Shown here in pieces: positions 52,410 to 61,842 of a DNA stretch of 64,000 nucleotides; position 1 is the stretch's first letter, and each line of letters opens with the position of its first letter. This stretch comes from Thalassospira sp. MCCC 1A03138 (GTDB lineage Bacteria > Pseudomonadota > Alphaproteobacteria > Rhodospirillales > Thalassospiraceae). The stretch lies in assembly GCF_002115785.1 (NCBI RefSeq), contig NZ_JFJY01000008.1, positions 62,001-126,000 on the forward strand, read 5' to 3'. The translations under genes and the position numbers were made by a program. The notes beneath the pieces were generated by a model that was not told where the DNA came from, made no database searches, and saw only the letters and a list, made by a program, of their open reading frames with translations.

Positions 52410-52472
52410 GATAATGAACCCCATATGCAAACCGCCGGGGGCGGTGATCAATCCGACTATGGGGCTCCTTTC

Positions 52473-54734
52473 ATGTACATCTCGTCGACCACAAAACGCC
52501 GTACATTCAGTACGCTGTTGCTGGCTTCTGTGAGTATTTTCGCCGTGATGGCGACACCGGCTTATGCGCAGGACACATCGCCACAGCAAAACGCGCAATC
52601 AGCCGATACCGGCGATGGCGCAACGACCGAAAATGACAGCGACATCAATCTTGCCCCGATCCGGGTCGAGGGTGAAGCCAATGCCAAGGCAGGTGATCCC
52701 ACCCCGCCGGTTTACGCGGGTGGTCAGGTCGCAACCGGTGGCCGGGCCGGTGTTTTGGGCAACAAGGACAATCTGGATATTCCGGTCAGCATCACCAGCT
52801 ATACCAGCGAAGTGATCAAAAACCAGCAGGCCGATACGCTTGCCGATGTGGTTGATAACGATCCGGGTGTGCTGACATCCTATAGCTATGGCGGTTCGGG
52901 TGACCGCTTCATGATCCGCGGCTTCGTTCTTGACGGTGATGACGTGATGCTGGACGGCCTTTATGGCACGGCACCGCGCCAGTTGATCGATATGTCGATG
53001 TATGACCGGGTTGAAGTCGTCAAAGGCGCATCGGCATTCATCAATGGCATGTCACCGGGCGGCAGCGGCATTGGCGGCGGAATCAACCTGATTCCCAAGC
53101 GCGCGACAGATGATCCGATCACCAGTGTCACGACATTCTATGAAATGAACAGCCAGACCGGCGGGCATGTCGATTTCGGACGGCGTTTTGGCAAAGACAA
53201 CCAGTTCGGCATTCGTGCCAATCTGAAATATAGCGACGGTGAAACCGCCATTGATGACGAAGACCGCAATAGCCAGATCGGGTCACTGTCATTCGATTAT
53301 CGCGGCGAAGATACCCGGATCACGGTGGATGCCGGGCATAATGAAAAGAATATCGACCACGGTCGAACTTCCGTAAACCTTGCCAGCGCCCTGACCAGCA
53401 TCCCCGATGCCCCGGATGCCCGACATAACTATAATGCGGATGGGACATGGGCCGATCTGGAGGACAGCTTTGTCCAGGGACGGATCGAACATGATGTAAA
53501 CGACTATCTTATGGCCTATGCCGCCGCAGGCACCCGCCACATGGAAGAATCCGGGATTTATTCCACGCCGACCATTACCGGCACCGATGGCACCATGACC
53601 TATGGCGGTTCAACCATCGTTCGCGAAGATACAACCAATAGTGCGCTGACCGGTGCCCGCGTTAAATTTGAAACCGGTGTGGTAAAGCACGAACTGAATG
53701 CCGGGGTTTCCTATCTTCAGAACAAAAGCCATCAGGCATGGGCGTTCTCGCCCGGTGCATCGGCGCTTACCGGCAATATTTATGGGCCGACACCCACAGG
53801 CTATCCGGCGCTGGCAGCGCCATCAGGAAATCTGAGCGATCCGGGGCTTCGCAATATCAACGAACTGACCAGCTATTTTCTTGCCGATACCGTCAGCTTC
53901 CTTGATGACCGCGTCAGCGTCACGGGTGGCATTCGCCGTCAGTCGGTCAATACCAAGCAGTTCAGTCTGACCAGCGGTGCACAATCGAGCAACTATGACG
54001 CGGACGAATACACGCCGATGGTCGGCATCGTCGGCAATGTGACCGATCAAGTATCGGTTTATGCCAACTATATGGAATCCCTGTCGCCCGGCGAAACAGC
54101 CGCCAGTGCGGCAAGTGATGCGACCCTGACCAACCCGAGCGAACAGTTGGCCCCTTACACCTCCGAACAATATGAAATCGGGGCGAAGGCGGATTTCGGC
54201 AGCTTTGGCGGTAGCATCGCGCTGTTCCAGATTTCCAAACCGTTTTCTTATAAAAACGCCAGCAACACCTTTGCCGCAGACGGCGAGCAGCAGAACCGCG
54301 GCGTTGAATTCCAGGTTTTTGGCGAACCTGTGACCGGCACCCGTATTCTGGGCGGTATCACCGTTTATGATGCGGAACTGTCCGATACCCAGAACGGCAC
54401 CAATGACGGCAACACGCCGATTGGCATTCCCGACTATGTTGCCAAGCTTGGCATTGAATATGACCTGCCGTTCCTTGAGGGGGCGACGGTCAATGCGCGG
54501 GCGGTTCACACGGCATCGCAATATGTCAATGCAACCAACACCCTTTCGATCCCGTCATGGACGCGCCTTGACCTTGGTGCGCGTTACACGACCGATGTGC
54601 ACGAATATCCCGTTACCATCCGTGCCAATATCGAAAACGTCACGGATAGCGATTACTGGGCGTCGGCCAATGGCGGCTATCTGACGATGGGTGCGCCGTT
54701 GACGGCCAAAATCTCGCTGACGGCAGATTTCTGA
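52473..54734 (+). CDS. TonB-dependent siderophore receptor
   Basis: A 753-residue outer-membrane receptor of the FhuE/FpvA-like group for ferric siderophores. The signal peptide TFSTLLLASVSIFAVMATPA ends at AYA before QDTSPQQ. A 50-residue polar linker leads to the plug domain (about 90-210: PVSITSYTSEVIKNQQADTL, SGDRFMIRGFVLDGDDVMLD, YDRVEVVKGASAFINGMSPG). The 22-strand barrel follows and ends with LTAKISLTADF, a terminal Phe. The linker contains IRVEGEA-like residues that may serve as a TonB box. ATG 52473 is chosen because the longer frame enters the Fur boxes. No siderophore synthesis or ABC uptake genes are nearby. Confidence 0.93.
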   Translation: MYISSTTKRRTFSTLLLASVSIFAVMATPAYAQDTSPQQNAQSADTGDGATTENDSDINLAPIRVEGEANAKAGDPTPPVYAGGQVATGGRAGVLGNKDNLDIPVSITSYTSEVIKNQQADTLADVVDNDPGVLTSYSYGGSGDRFMIRGFVLDGDDVMLDGLYGTAPRQLIDMSMYDRVEVVKGASAFINGMSPGGSGIGGGINLIPKRATDDPITSVTTFYEMNSQTGGHVDFGRRFGKDNQFGIRANLKYSDGETAIDDEDRNSQIGSLSFDYRGEDTRITVDAGHNEKNIDHGRTSVNLASALTSIPDAPDARHNYNADGTWADLEDSFVQGRIEHDVNDYLMAYAAAGTRHMEESGIYSTPTITGTDGTMTYGGSTIVREDTTNSALTGARVKFETGVVKHELNAGVSYLQNKSHQAWAFSPGASALTGNIYGPTPTGYPALAAPSGNLSDPGLRNINELTSYFLADTVSFLDDRVSVTGGIRRQSVNTKQFSLTSGAQSSNYDADEYTPMVGIVGNVTDQVSVYANYMESLSPGETAASAASDATLTNPSEQLAPYTSEQYEIGAKADFGSFGGSIALFQISKPFSYKNASNTFAADGEQQNRGVEFQVFGEPVTGTRILGGITVYDAELSDTQNGTNDGNTPIGIPDYVAKLGIEYDLPFLEGATVNARAVHTASQYVNATNTLSIPSWTRLDLGARYTTDVHEYPVTIRANIENVTDSDYWASANGGYLTMGAPLTAKISLTADF

Positions 54735-54751
54735 TCCCGATCAGCTCAAAC

Positions 54752-54783
54752 AAAAACGCCGCCCCAAAAGGGCGGCGTTTTTC
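54752..54783. terminator. Bidirectional terminator, receptor gene / dxs
   Basis: AAAACGCCGCCC and GGGCGGCGTTTT form a 12-bp stem around a short A-rich loop between convergent genes. Confidence 0.88.
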
Positions 54784-54806
54784 GTTAAGGGGTCTAGCCT
54801 GAACGA

Positions 54807-56726
54807 TCAGGCGCGTGCCTTGCTTTCGGACAGGCCAAGCGCACCAAGGGCGGTTTTGACGATGCTTTGCGCATCAAGTCCTGCCTTGGCGTATTGAATG
54901 TCGGGCTTGTCATGATCGATCAGGGCATCGGGCAGCGCCATGGTGCGGACTTTAAGCCCGTGATCCAGCAGGCCGTTGCCCGCCATATGTTGCAGGACCA
55001 TCGCGCCAAAGCCGCCAATCGATCCTTCTTCAATCGTGATCAGGACTTCGTGGTTGCGTGCCAGATCGGCGATCAACGCATGATCAAGCGGTTTGGCAAA
55101 GCGGGCATCAGCGACCGTCGCCGGAAGGCCACGTGCGGCGAGGTCTTCGGCGGCCAGCATCGCCTCTGCCAGGCGGGTGCCGTATGACAGGATGGCGATC
55201 TTACCGCCTTCGCGCAGGATACGCCCCTTGCCGATTTCAAGAACCTGTCCCTCGGCCGGCATTTCAACACCGACACCCTCGCCCCTTGGATAGCGGAACG
55301 CGCTTGGGCGGTCATCAATCGCCCATGCGGTCGTGGTCATATGGACCAGTTCGGCCTCGTCAGCCGCCGCCATCAGAACGATATTGGGCAGGCAGCCAAG
55401 ATAGGCAATGTCATAGGCACCGGCATGGGTCGCCCCATCCGCGCCGACAAGCCCGGCACGGTCCATGGCGAAACGGACCGGCAGGTTCTGGATGACCACG
55501 TCATGCACCACCTGATCATAGGCGCGTTGCAGGAAGGTCGAATAAAGCGTGCAGAACGGTTTATAGCCTTCGCACGCCATCCCGGCGGCAAAGGTCACGG
55601 CATGCTGTTCGGCAATGCCGACGTCAAAGGCACGATCCGGGAACCGTTCGGCAAAGATATTGACCCCGGTGCCCGACGGCATGGCCGCCGTGATCGCGGT
55701 GATCTTGTCATCGGTTTCAGCAAGTCTGGTCAGCGTTTCGCCGTAAACCTTGGTGTAGGACGGTGCATTGGGTGTGGCCTTGGCCTGCTTGCCTGTGACA
55801 ACGTCGAACTTGGCGACGCCATGATATTTGTCGGCGGCATTTTCGGCCGGGCCATAGCCCTTGCCCTTCTGGGTCACGACATGAACAAGGATCGGGCCAT
55901 CGACATCCGCATCGCGCACGTTTTTCAGCACCGGCAGAAGATGATCCAGATTATGACCATCAATCGGCCCGACATAGAAGAAACCCATTTCTTCAAACAG
56001 GGTTCCGCCGGTCACCATGCCGCGGGTATATTCTTCGATCTTGCGGGCGGCTTCTTCGATCTGACGCGGCAGGTGTTTGGTCAGGCCCTTGGCCGCATTG
56101 CGCAGGCCCTGATAGCCCTTGCCCGAAATCAGACGCGACAGATAACCCGACATGGAGCCCACCGGTGGGGCAATCGACATGTCGTTATCGTTCAAGATCA
56201 CAATCATGCGCTGATCGGCGGCAGCGGCATTGTTCATCGCCTCGTAGGCCATGCCGGCACTCATGGAGCCATCACCAATCACGGCAATGACGTTTTTGCG
56301 TTTATCATCGGAAAGCTGATTGGCGACCGCCATGCCAAGCCCGGCCGAGATCGAGGTCGAGCTGTGCCCGGCACCGAACGGGTCATATTCAGACTCGGAT
56401 CGTTTGGTAAAGCCCGAAAGCCCGCCGCCCTGACGAAGGGTGCGGATACGATCACGTCGCCCGGTCAGGATTTTATGCGGATAGCATTGATGCCCGACAT
56501 CCCAGATCAGCCGGTCGTCGGGCGTATCAAACAGGTAATGGATCGCAACCGTCAGTTCGACCACGCCAAGCCCCGCCCCCAGATGCCCACCGGTAACCGA
56601 CACGGCATCAATCACCTCGGCGCGCAATTCATCTGCGACCTGCTTCATCTGCGCAGGTTGCAGGCTGCGCAAATCAGCCGGGGTGTTAATCGTGTCCAAA
56701 AGCGGGGTCTTGGAGGTCGTGCTCAT
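54807..56726 (-). CDS. dxs: 1-deoxy-D-xylulose-5-phosphate synthase
   Basis: The 639-residue thiamine-diphosphate enzyme condenses pyruvate and glyceraldehyde 3-phosphate, the first step of the MEP isoprenoid route. The TPP-binding region is [20 protein letters not shown] near residue 150, [20 protein letters not shown] lies near 118, and the transketolase-like middle domain has [20 protein letters not shown] near 365. The C-terminal domain includes [17 protein letters not shown]. It is downstream of ispA in the same direction, separated by an alpha/beta hydrolase gene and 113 bp. DXP also feeds PLP and thiamine synthesis where those pathways use it. Confidence 0.97.
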   Translation of the reverse strand: MSTTSKTPLLDTINTPADLRSLQPAQMKQVADELRAEVIDAVSVTGGHLGAGLGVVELTVAIHYLFDTPDDRLIWDVGHQCYPHKILTGRRDRIRTLRQGGGLSGFTKRSESEYDPFGAGHSSTSISAGLGMAVANQLSDDKRKNVIAVIGDGSMSAGMAYEAMNNAAAADQRMIVILNDNDMSIAPPVGSMSGYLSRLISGKGYQGLRNAAKGLTKHLPRQIEEAARKIEEYTRGMVTGGTLFEEMGFFYVGPIDGHNLDHLLPVLKNVRDADVDGPILVHVVTQKGKGYGPAENAADKYHGVAKFDVVTGKQAKATPNAPSYTKVYGETLTRLAETDDKITAITAAMPSGTGVNIFAERFPDRAFDVGIAEQHAVTFAAGMACEGYKPFCTLYSTFLQRAYDQVVHDVVIQNLPVRFAMDRAGLVGADGATHAGAYDIAYLGCLPNIVLMAAADEAELVHMTTTAWAIDDRPSAFRYPRGEGVGVEMPAEGQVLEIGKGRILREGGKIAILSYGTRLAEAMLAAEDLAARGLPATVADARFAKPLDHALIADLARNHEVLITIEEGSIGGFGAMVLQHMAGNGLLDHGLKVRTMALPDALIDHDKPDIQYAKAGLDAQSIVKTALGALGLSESKARA

Positions 56727-56839
56727 ACCGATCTCGATCTTCAGTTTTGTGTGGCGTTTTTTATATAGCGTTCAAACCAACAGGGTGACGTTTCCTTAGC
56801 CCTATTGCAAGCAGCGTAAAATAAACAGCTTCGCTGTAA

Positions 56840-57808
56840 TTAGCGACCCTGAAAATCACCTGATTTGATGTCACCGAGGAACTTCAGCACCACCTGCTCG
56901 ACCGTGCGGTGAATATCAGTGCGTTCGCGCCCGAAATCCCGGCATAAATAACCAAAGTTTTCAGCAATATAGGGTGTGCAGGGTGGCAGGAATGAATAAT
57001 GCCCGGCCCCTTTTGCCTTCACAAATTTTGCCCGGCCGCGCAGCAGCGTGCGAAAATGGGCGGCATTGGCGGTTTCGGGCAGGATTTCATCAGTTTCGGC
57101 CTCGATAAACAGCATCGGCACCGTCACATCGGCAAAGCCCGCATCGGTCGCGGCAACGCCAAAGGCCGGGGTTACGGCAATCACGCCCGCGATCCGGTCA
57201 TCGCGTGCGGAAACAAACGGGCCGCCATAACGATCATGCAGACCATCAATCAGGTCATCACCGGGCGCGTGCTGGCAAATCACGCGGTCCTGATCGGCAT
57301 TGAGCGCGCAATAGCTTTGCCAGGCGGCGGCATCAAACTGCCAGCCCGCCATTTTAAGCACCGTCGCCCCACCCGCCGAATGGCCGAGCGCATAAATACG
57401 ATCCGTATCAATCTGAGCAGCAATGCCGTCATGATTCAGCAACAGATCAAGGGCAAGACGCATTTCGCGTGGACGGCGTTCGATGATCGTCAATTGCCGC
57501 GCATCGGACGGATCAAGGTAATTATCGCCATGATGCTGCGGGGCGGCGACGATATAACCGCGCCGTGCGAGATATTCCGCCAGCCAGAACTGATTGAACC
57601 GGTGCCCTTCGGACCCATGCGAGAACATCACCAGCGGATAGGGTCCGTCGCCTGCGAAATCCGCATCGCGGGCCGCCGTCGAGGTCACGCCCATATGGCG
57701 CACGGGGCGTTCATCGGCGTGCGACGGATACCAGATCGCAAGCGGAAACGGGTCCCTGTCAAACAGCCGGTCACGAAAACCGGCTGTGTATCTGGCTTGT
57801 TGGCTCAT
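56840..57808 (-). CDS. Alpha/beta hydrolase (PAF-acetylhydrolase/dienelactone hydrolase-like)
   Basis: A 322-residue serine hydrolase without a clear signal peptide. The nucleophile elbow is GHSAGG in YALGHSAGGATVLKMAGWQF near residue 143. The oxyanion region is YPLVMFSHGSEGHRFNQFWL near 57. The acid probably lies in MLFIEAETDEILPE near 235 and the histidine in AKGAGHYSFLPPC near 268, completing the triad. Several cysteines near the C-terminus are unusual. It is located between ispA (15 bp upstream) and dxs, interrupting a cluster that is usually contiguous. It probably cleaves an ester; substrate unknown. Confidence 0.88.
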   Translation of the reverse strand: MSQQARYTAGFRDRLFDRDPFPLAIWYPSHADERPVRHMGVTSTAARDADFAGDGPYPLVMFSHGSEGHRFNQFWLAEYLARRGYIVAAPQHHGDNYLDPSDARQLTIIERRPREMRLALDLLLNHDGIAAQIDTDRIYALGHSAGGATVLKMAGWQFDAAAWQSYCALNADQDRVICQHAPGDDLIDGLHDRYGGPFVSARDDRIAGVIAVTPAFGVAATDAGFADVTVPMLFIEAETDEILPETANAAHFRTLLRGRAKFVKAKGAGHYSFLPPCTPYIAENFGYLCRDFGRERTDIHRTVEQVVLKFLGDIKSGDFQGR

Positions 57809-57823
57809 GACAGGTGACGGACC

Positions 57824-58720
57824 TTAACGCCCGCGTTCGATCACGAAACGGGCGACCTCGCGCAGCGGTTCGGCTTCGCCGTCAAAGCAGTTCAGGTGAT
57901 TGATCGCCTGATCACACAGCATTCTGGCCTGCTCGCGGGCCTGTTCAAGGCCCAGAAGCTTCACGTAGGTCGATTTATCCTGATCGATATCCTTGCCGGC
58001 CGTTTTGCCAAGTTCGGCGCTGCTGGATTCCACATCCAGAAGGTCATCCTTGATCTGGAAGGCCAGCCCCATGTCATGTGCGTAGGATCGCAATGACATG
58101 CGCATGCTTTTGGGGGCCTTGCCCAAAATCGCCCCGGCTTCGCAGGCAAAGGCAAACATCCGGCCGGTTTTCAGCAGATGCAGATGGGTGACCTGCGCCT
58201 GATCAAGGCTTTGCCCCTCGCCCGCCAGATCGATCATCTGACCGCCGACCATGCCATATGGCCCGGCCGCACGGGCAAGCGCACGGACAAGATCGGTGCA
58301 GACACGCGGATCGGGATGGGTGCTTTCATCGGCCAGCACTTCGAAGGCCTGTGTCAGCAGCGCGTCACCGGCCAGAATGGCGGTCGCCTCGTCAAACTGA
58401 TTGTGGCAGCTTGGCTTGCCACGTCGAAGGTCGTCATCATCCATGGCCGGCAGATCATCATGGATCAGCGAATAGCTATGGACCATTTCAACCGCGGCGG
58501 CGACTCGCAACGCGCACTGGCGCGATACCCGGAACAATCCGGCGGAGCTTAACACCAGAAACGGACGCAGGCGTTTGCCTTCGCCCAGTGTCGAATAACG
58601 CATCGCCTGAAACAGGCGTTGCTCGATCTGGCCATTGGGGCGCGGCAGAATGCCATCAAGCGTTTCGCCAAGGTCAGCAGAAGCAGTACTCAGCTCAGCA
58701 AGCAGGTCGTAACTCACCAT
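57824..58720 (-). CDS. ispA: Farnesyl/geranyl diphosphate synthase
   Basis: A 298-residue head-to-tail prenyltransferase that condenses isopentenyl diphosphate with allylic diphosphates. The first aspartate-rich motif is in LIHDDLPAMDDDDLRRGKP near residue 85, and the second in LAFQIKDDLLDVESSS near 222. Residues YSLIHDD just before the first motif set a C15 product, consistent with farnesyl diphosphate. GGAG precedes the ATG. It is in an operon with xseB (14 bp upstream) and the hydrolase gene, and feeds ubiquinone, hopanoids and undecaprenyl phosphate. Confidence 0.95.
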   Translation of the reverse strand: MVSYDLLAELSTASADLGETLDGILPRPNGQIEQRLFQAMRYSTLGEGKRLRPFLVLSSAGLFRVSRQCALRVAAAVEMVHSYSLIHDDLPAMDDDDLRRGKPSCHNQFDEATAILAGDALLTQAFEVLADESTHPDPRVCTDLVRALARAAGPYGMVGGQMIDLAGEGQSLDQAQVTHLHLLKTGRMFAFACEAGAILGKAPKSMRMSLRSYAHDMGLAFQIKDDLLDVESSSAELGKTAGKDIDQDKSTYVKLLGLEQAREQARMLCDQAINHLNCFDGEAEPLREVARFVIERGR

Positions 58721-58734
58721 ATTCTCCGCGAGAA

Positions 58735-58998
58735 TTATTCGATTTCGGTCGGGGTTGCGTTCGGACGGCCATCCGCACCCAGCGTGATTTTCTCGATGCG
58801 TTCTTCGGCCGCACGCAGTTTATCGGCGCAATGACGTTTCAGCGCCGCACCGCGTTCATAGGATGCAATGGCATCATCAAGCCCCACCTGCCCCTGTTCA
58901 AGCTGCCGTACGAGGCTTTCAAGCTGGCCGAGGGCCTCTTCAAAGCTGAGTTTGGCGATATCATCGGGGATTGCGGTGGATGGGGTTGGCTCGGACAT
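58735..58998 (-). CDS. xseB: Exodeoxyribonuclease VII small subunit
   Basis: An 87-residue, mainly helical subunit of the single-strand-specific nuclease ExoVII. LSFEEALGQLESLVRQLEQG (residues 17-36) and LDDAIASYERGAALKRHCAD match the family, and several copies bind each XseA chain. ATG 58998 has GGAGCA upstream; the longer frame has no support. It is the second gene in the deacetylase-xseB-ispA order typical of alphaproteobacteria. The large subunit gene is not in this window. Confidence 0.94.
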   Translation of the reverse strand: MSEPTPSTAIPDDIAKLSFEEALGQLESLVRQLEQGQVGLDDAIASYERGAALKRHCADKLRAAEERIEKITLGADGRPNATPTEIE

Positions 58999-59139
58999 GT
59001 CTGCTCCATTGATTTGATTGGCGCGGAGTTTACGCCGACCGTCCCGGCAGGGCAACCAGCCAGAATGGAATTCCAAAAGGAAATTCGCAGCTGCGAAGCG
59101 TCCCCCCGCCCGGCCGGAGTTTGGGCCGGGATTGATGCC

Positions 59140-60069
59140 TTATGCCGTCATCAGGGTTCGCACATGGGCCTGAACCGAACTTGCCAGCGATGGCAGGTCA
59201 TAGCCGCCTTCAAGCACCGAAACAACGCGGTTGTCGCAGACCTCGCCCGCAAGGGCGAGAAGCAGTTCAGTCATCCAGGCAAAGTCGCTTTCAACGAATG
59301 AAAGGCCCGCCAGCGGATCATTGCGATGCGCATCGAAGCCGGCCGAAATGATCAGCAATTCCGGTTTGAAGGCGGCAATGCCGGGTAAAACCGATTGTTC
59401 GAAGGCGTGCTTCATTTCAGCCGTTCCCGCCCCGGCCGGAAGCCCGACATTGAGGATGTTATTGGCGCATCCGCGTTCATCGGGGGCACCGGTGCCGGGA
59501 TAAAGCGGCCATTGATGGGTTGAACAGTAAAACAGGTCGGGATCGTTATAGAAAAGATCCTGTGTCCCATTGCCGTGATGAACGTCAAAATCCATCACCG
59601 CCACACGTTTGATGCCATGGGCATCGCGGGCATGACGCGCACCGACCGCGACATTGTTAAACAGGCAGAACCCCATCGCCCGGTCATATTCCGCATGATG
59701 TCCCGGCGGGCGCACGCCGACAAAGGCATTGCGTTCATGGCCGGCCAAGACCGCATCGACCGCGACGCAGACACCGCCAACCGCGCGCAATGCCGCCTCG
59801 CCCGAGGCGGGTGAAACATAGGTATCGCCATCAAGGGATTCATATCCGCTTTGCGGGATCGCGGCCATGACACGGTCGACATAGGCCGGATCGTGGACCT
59901 TTTTGATCAGATCAAGATCGGCCTTTGGGGCTTCTTCGCGGTGCAGGAACATGAATTCTTCGGCTTCAAGAACCCGCTGAATGACGCGAAGACGATCAGG
60001 CTGTTCCGGGTGGCCCGGCCCCGTATCGTGGTCGATACAGCTTTGATGCGTGACAAATAATGTCGCCAT
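59140..60069 (-). CDS. Histone deacetylase-like amidohydrolase
   Basis: A 309-residue zinc enzyme of the HDAC/AcuC/acetylpolyamine amidohydrolase superfamily. The active site is clear: the paired histidines in RPPGHHAEYDRAMGFCLFNN near residue 135, the zinc-binding DxH in MDFDVHHGNGTQDLFY near 178 and the third ligand in ISAGFDAHRNDPLAGLSF near 262. It removes acetyl groups from lysine, polyamine or small-molecule amides; the substrate is unknown. It starts the deacetylase/xseB/ispA gene order. ATG 60069 is preferred to the longer frame, with AGGAAGGT upstream. Confidence 0.94.
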   Translation of the reverse strand: MATLFVTHQSCIDHDTGPGHPEQPDRLRVIQRVLEAEEFMFLHREEAPKADLDLIKKVHDPAYVDRVMAAIPQSGYESLDGDTYVSPASGEAALRAVGGVCVAVDAVLAGHERNAFVGVRPPGHHAEYDRAMGFCLFNNVAVGARHARDAHGIKRVAVMDFDVHHGNGTQDLFYNDPDLFYCSTHQWPLYPGTGAPDERGCANNILNVGLPAGAGTAEMKHAFEQSVLPGIAAFKPELLIISAGFDAHRNDPLAGLSFVESDFAWMTELLLALAGEVCDNRVVSVLEGGYDLPSLASSVQAHVRTLMTA

Positions 60070-60534
60070 GTTTTGCGGATACCTTCCTGAATAGATGCCA
60101 GTCAGACAAGTTTGATCTTTGACGGTCACCTTGCCTTACGGGCGGCAACCTTGGTTATTATTGTTTCATCGTGCCAGCCGAAGTTATCTGCTGCTTTGTT
60201 CTAGATCATCATGAATCAGACAAATACTGCAAGTTTTCAAACTGAATGACAGATTAAGACCCTGCATGAACTGTCTATTGTATACTCGGTGACTCAGAAC
60301 GAAATATCGCCATAATCTCTGTCCACAAGACAAAGAGTGTCTTGACAGTTTGATGTTATACTTGAGAATAGGAAGCTTCCCATTCTTGAATTTCATTAAT
60401 GGGTTTGAGGCACAAAGACCTCGTTGGTTGGAAAAAATCGGGGACATCCCATCGGAGATTATCACCACGAATGTGATACACCCGATGCCCCAGTTGGGAC
60501 AAAAGCCGAATATGGCCAGGCTAAAGGGAGCCAA
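60070..60534. other. Intergenic region upstream of the second ArsR-type gene
   Basis: About 465 bp with lower GC than the neighbouring genes. It carries one promoter-like pair and no recognisable gene; the open frames present lack ribosome-binding sites. Confidence 0.5.
60342..60369 (+). promoter_or_regulatory. Possible sigma-70 promoter for the second ArsR-type gene
   Basis: TTGACA (60342-60347) and GAGAAT (60364-60369) are spaced by 16 bp. The -35 box is perfect and the -10 box matches four of six positions. An alternative -10-like TTATAC at 60356 is too close to be used with this -35. Confidence 0.35.
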
Positions 60535-60852
60535 ATGGAACTTACCCATCTCGAAAAAAAGGCCGAGCAAGCCAGCGCGCTTCTGAAGGCCATGAGCAAT
60601 CAGAGCAGACTTATGATTCTTTGCCAGCTTAACGATGGCGAAAAATCGGTCGGTGAACTTGAACGCATTGTCGGACTGAGCCAGTCCGCCCTGTCACAGC
60701 ATCTTGCAAGATTGCGGCGGGACAAGCTGGTTAAAACCCGGCGCGAGGCACAGACGATCTTTTATTCGCTGCAAGGCGATGAAGCGGTCACCGTCATCAA
60801 GACACTTTATGGTCTGTATTGCCGCGACGACAGCAGCGCCGTCGCCGCCTAA
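60535..60852 (+). CDS. ArsR-family regulator with BigR/SqrR-like cysteine pair
   Basis: A 105-residue winged-helix repressor close in sequence to the gene at 23.0 kb. The recognition region is LSQSALSQHLARLRRDKLVK near residue 46. Cysteines in RLMILCQLNDGEKS near residue 27 and LYGLYCRDDSS near 97 match the persulfide-sensing pair of SqrR, BigR and YgaV. The start ATG 60535 has AAGGGAG 6 nt upstream; the longer frame is not needed. It is transcribed alone, with a terminator behind. Its target genes are probably elsewhere, as no sulfur genes adjoin it. Confidence 0.87.
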   Translation: MELTHLEKKAEQASALLKAMSNQSRLMILCQLNDGEKSVGELERIVGLSQSALSQHLARLRRDKLVKTRREAQTIFYSLQGDEAVTVIKTLYGLYCRDDSSAVAA

Positions 60853-60874
60853 GACTTTATGGAACTTCCCCCAC

Positions 60875-60908
60875 AAAAAAGCCTGTCGGACATCCGGCAG
60901 GCTTTTTT
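60875..60908. terminator. Bidirectional terminator, arsR-type / eipB-type genes
   Basis: AAAAAAGCCTGTCGG and CCGGCAGGCTTTTTT pair with a single G-T wobble around a 4-nt loop. Confidence 0.88.
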
Positions 60909-60946
60909 GCGTTGATATGTATTATCCAGATGGGCCCGAAGCGGAC

Positions 60947-61840
60947 CTAGCCGCATTCGGGTGCCGCAAGCCGCGTGACCTTTTGCAGGTCACCGCGCAC
61001 GCGGAAGCTGCCGTAATTCATCCGCAGTTCCTGGGCGACACCGTTTTCCCCGAAATCAACCGCAATCTCGGTCGACGGGCCGTTTTCGGCATTGCCCAGC
61101 GGGTAATAGGCCAGGTTCAGGCTGTGATAGGGTCGGTTTGCGATACCATCGGCATCTTCGGCCGTGTTCTGCGATGGTCTGGCTGCCGAAATCACTGCGG
61201 CAATCCGGTTGGTCGGTGTATCGCCGCTGCCATCAAACACCAGATCATTGGCAAATTTGTCGCCCTGAAGCGCGCGCTTCAGCAGGGTTAGGGAATGCTG
61301 GGTCGGGAACATGGTATCGGCCGGCAGTTCCTCGGTCACTTCGACCGGGACTTCGTAGGTGACAAGAACCTTGTCCTTGTCACGCACCGCATCGCCAACA
61401 ACCTCGTCGACCTGCACACCGTCGAGATAATCACGCATGCGGAAGCGGTATTTCGATCCGTCAAAGTTTTCCCACTGGGTCATCGAATAGGCGGAATTGA
61501 TCGAACCGCCCTCGGCCCCTTGCAGAACCATCAGATGCTGCATCTCGGTGATCCAGCCATCACAGACCTTTTCAAACCGGTACCCCAGCGCACCGCGCAC
61601 ACCGACAACGGAGCTGCCGACATCCGATGACACCATCGAAAACCGGTATTCCGCCACATGCGGCACCAGTTCGGCCTGAGTATCGGCCGCTTTACGCACA
61701 TGAGCCGGGTCAAAACCGCCCGGATTGGCAGCAAAGGATTGCCCTGCCTGCGCGGAACATCCCGCCAGGGCGACACAAAAGATCAGCGCTCCGAAGACGG
61801 AACGCTGTCGATTTTCAGGACAAACCTTAATAACTGGCAA
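60947..61840 (-). CDS. EipB/DUF1849-family envelope protein, probable lipoprotein
   Basis: A 297-residue exported protein of the alphaproteobacterial cell-envelope integrity family (EipB). The body has the expected blocks: HVAEYRFSMVSSDVGSSVVG, CDGWITEMQHLMVLQGAEGG near residue 95, RFRMRDYLDGVQVDEVVGDA near 135, and LPADTMFPTQHSLTLLKRAL near 178. EipB is periplasmic and supports envelope integrity in Brucella. Here the signal peptide ends in ALAGC, a lipobox, so a lipid anchor is likely. Two cysteines occur at about 93 and 296, as in the family's disulfide. The start is probably TTG 61840, with GGAG 7 nt upstream, two bases after the stop of the SPOR gene. Confidence 0.87.
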   Translation of the reverse strand: MPVIKVCPENRQRSVFGALIFCVALAGCSAQAGQSFAANPGGFDPAHVRKAADTQAELVPHVAEYRFSMVSSDVGSSVVGVRGALGYRFEKVCDGWITEMQHLMVLQGAEGGSINSAYSMTQWENFDGSKYRFRMRDYLDGVQVDEVVGDAVRDKDKVLVTYEVPVEVTEELPADTMFPTQHSLTLLKRALQGDKFANDLVFDGSGDTPTNRIAAVISAARPSQNTAEDADGIANRPYHSLNLAYYPLGNAENGPSTEIAVDFGENGVAQELRMNYGSFRVRGDLQKVTRLAAPECG

Positions 61841-61842
61841 CT

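Noticed and set aside
55341..56768. A 475-codon open frame on the + strand
   Set aside because: It lies opposite dxs, which is unmistakable; the composition is that of a reverse-frame artefact.
58258..59301. A 347-codon open frame on the + strand
   Set aside because: Crosses ispA, xseB and part of the deacetylase gene in antisense.
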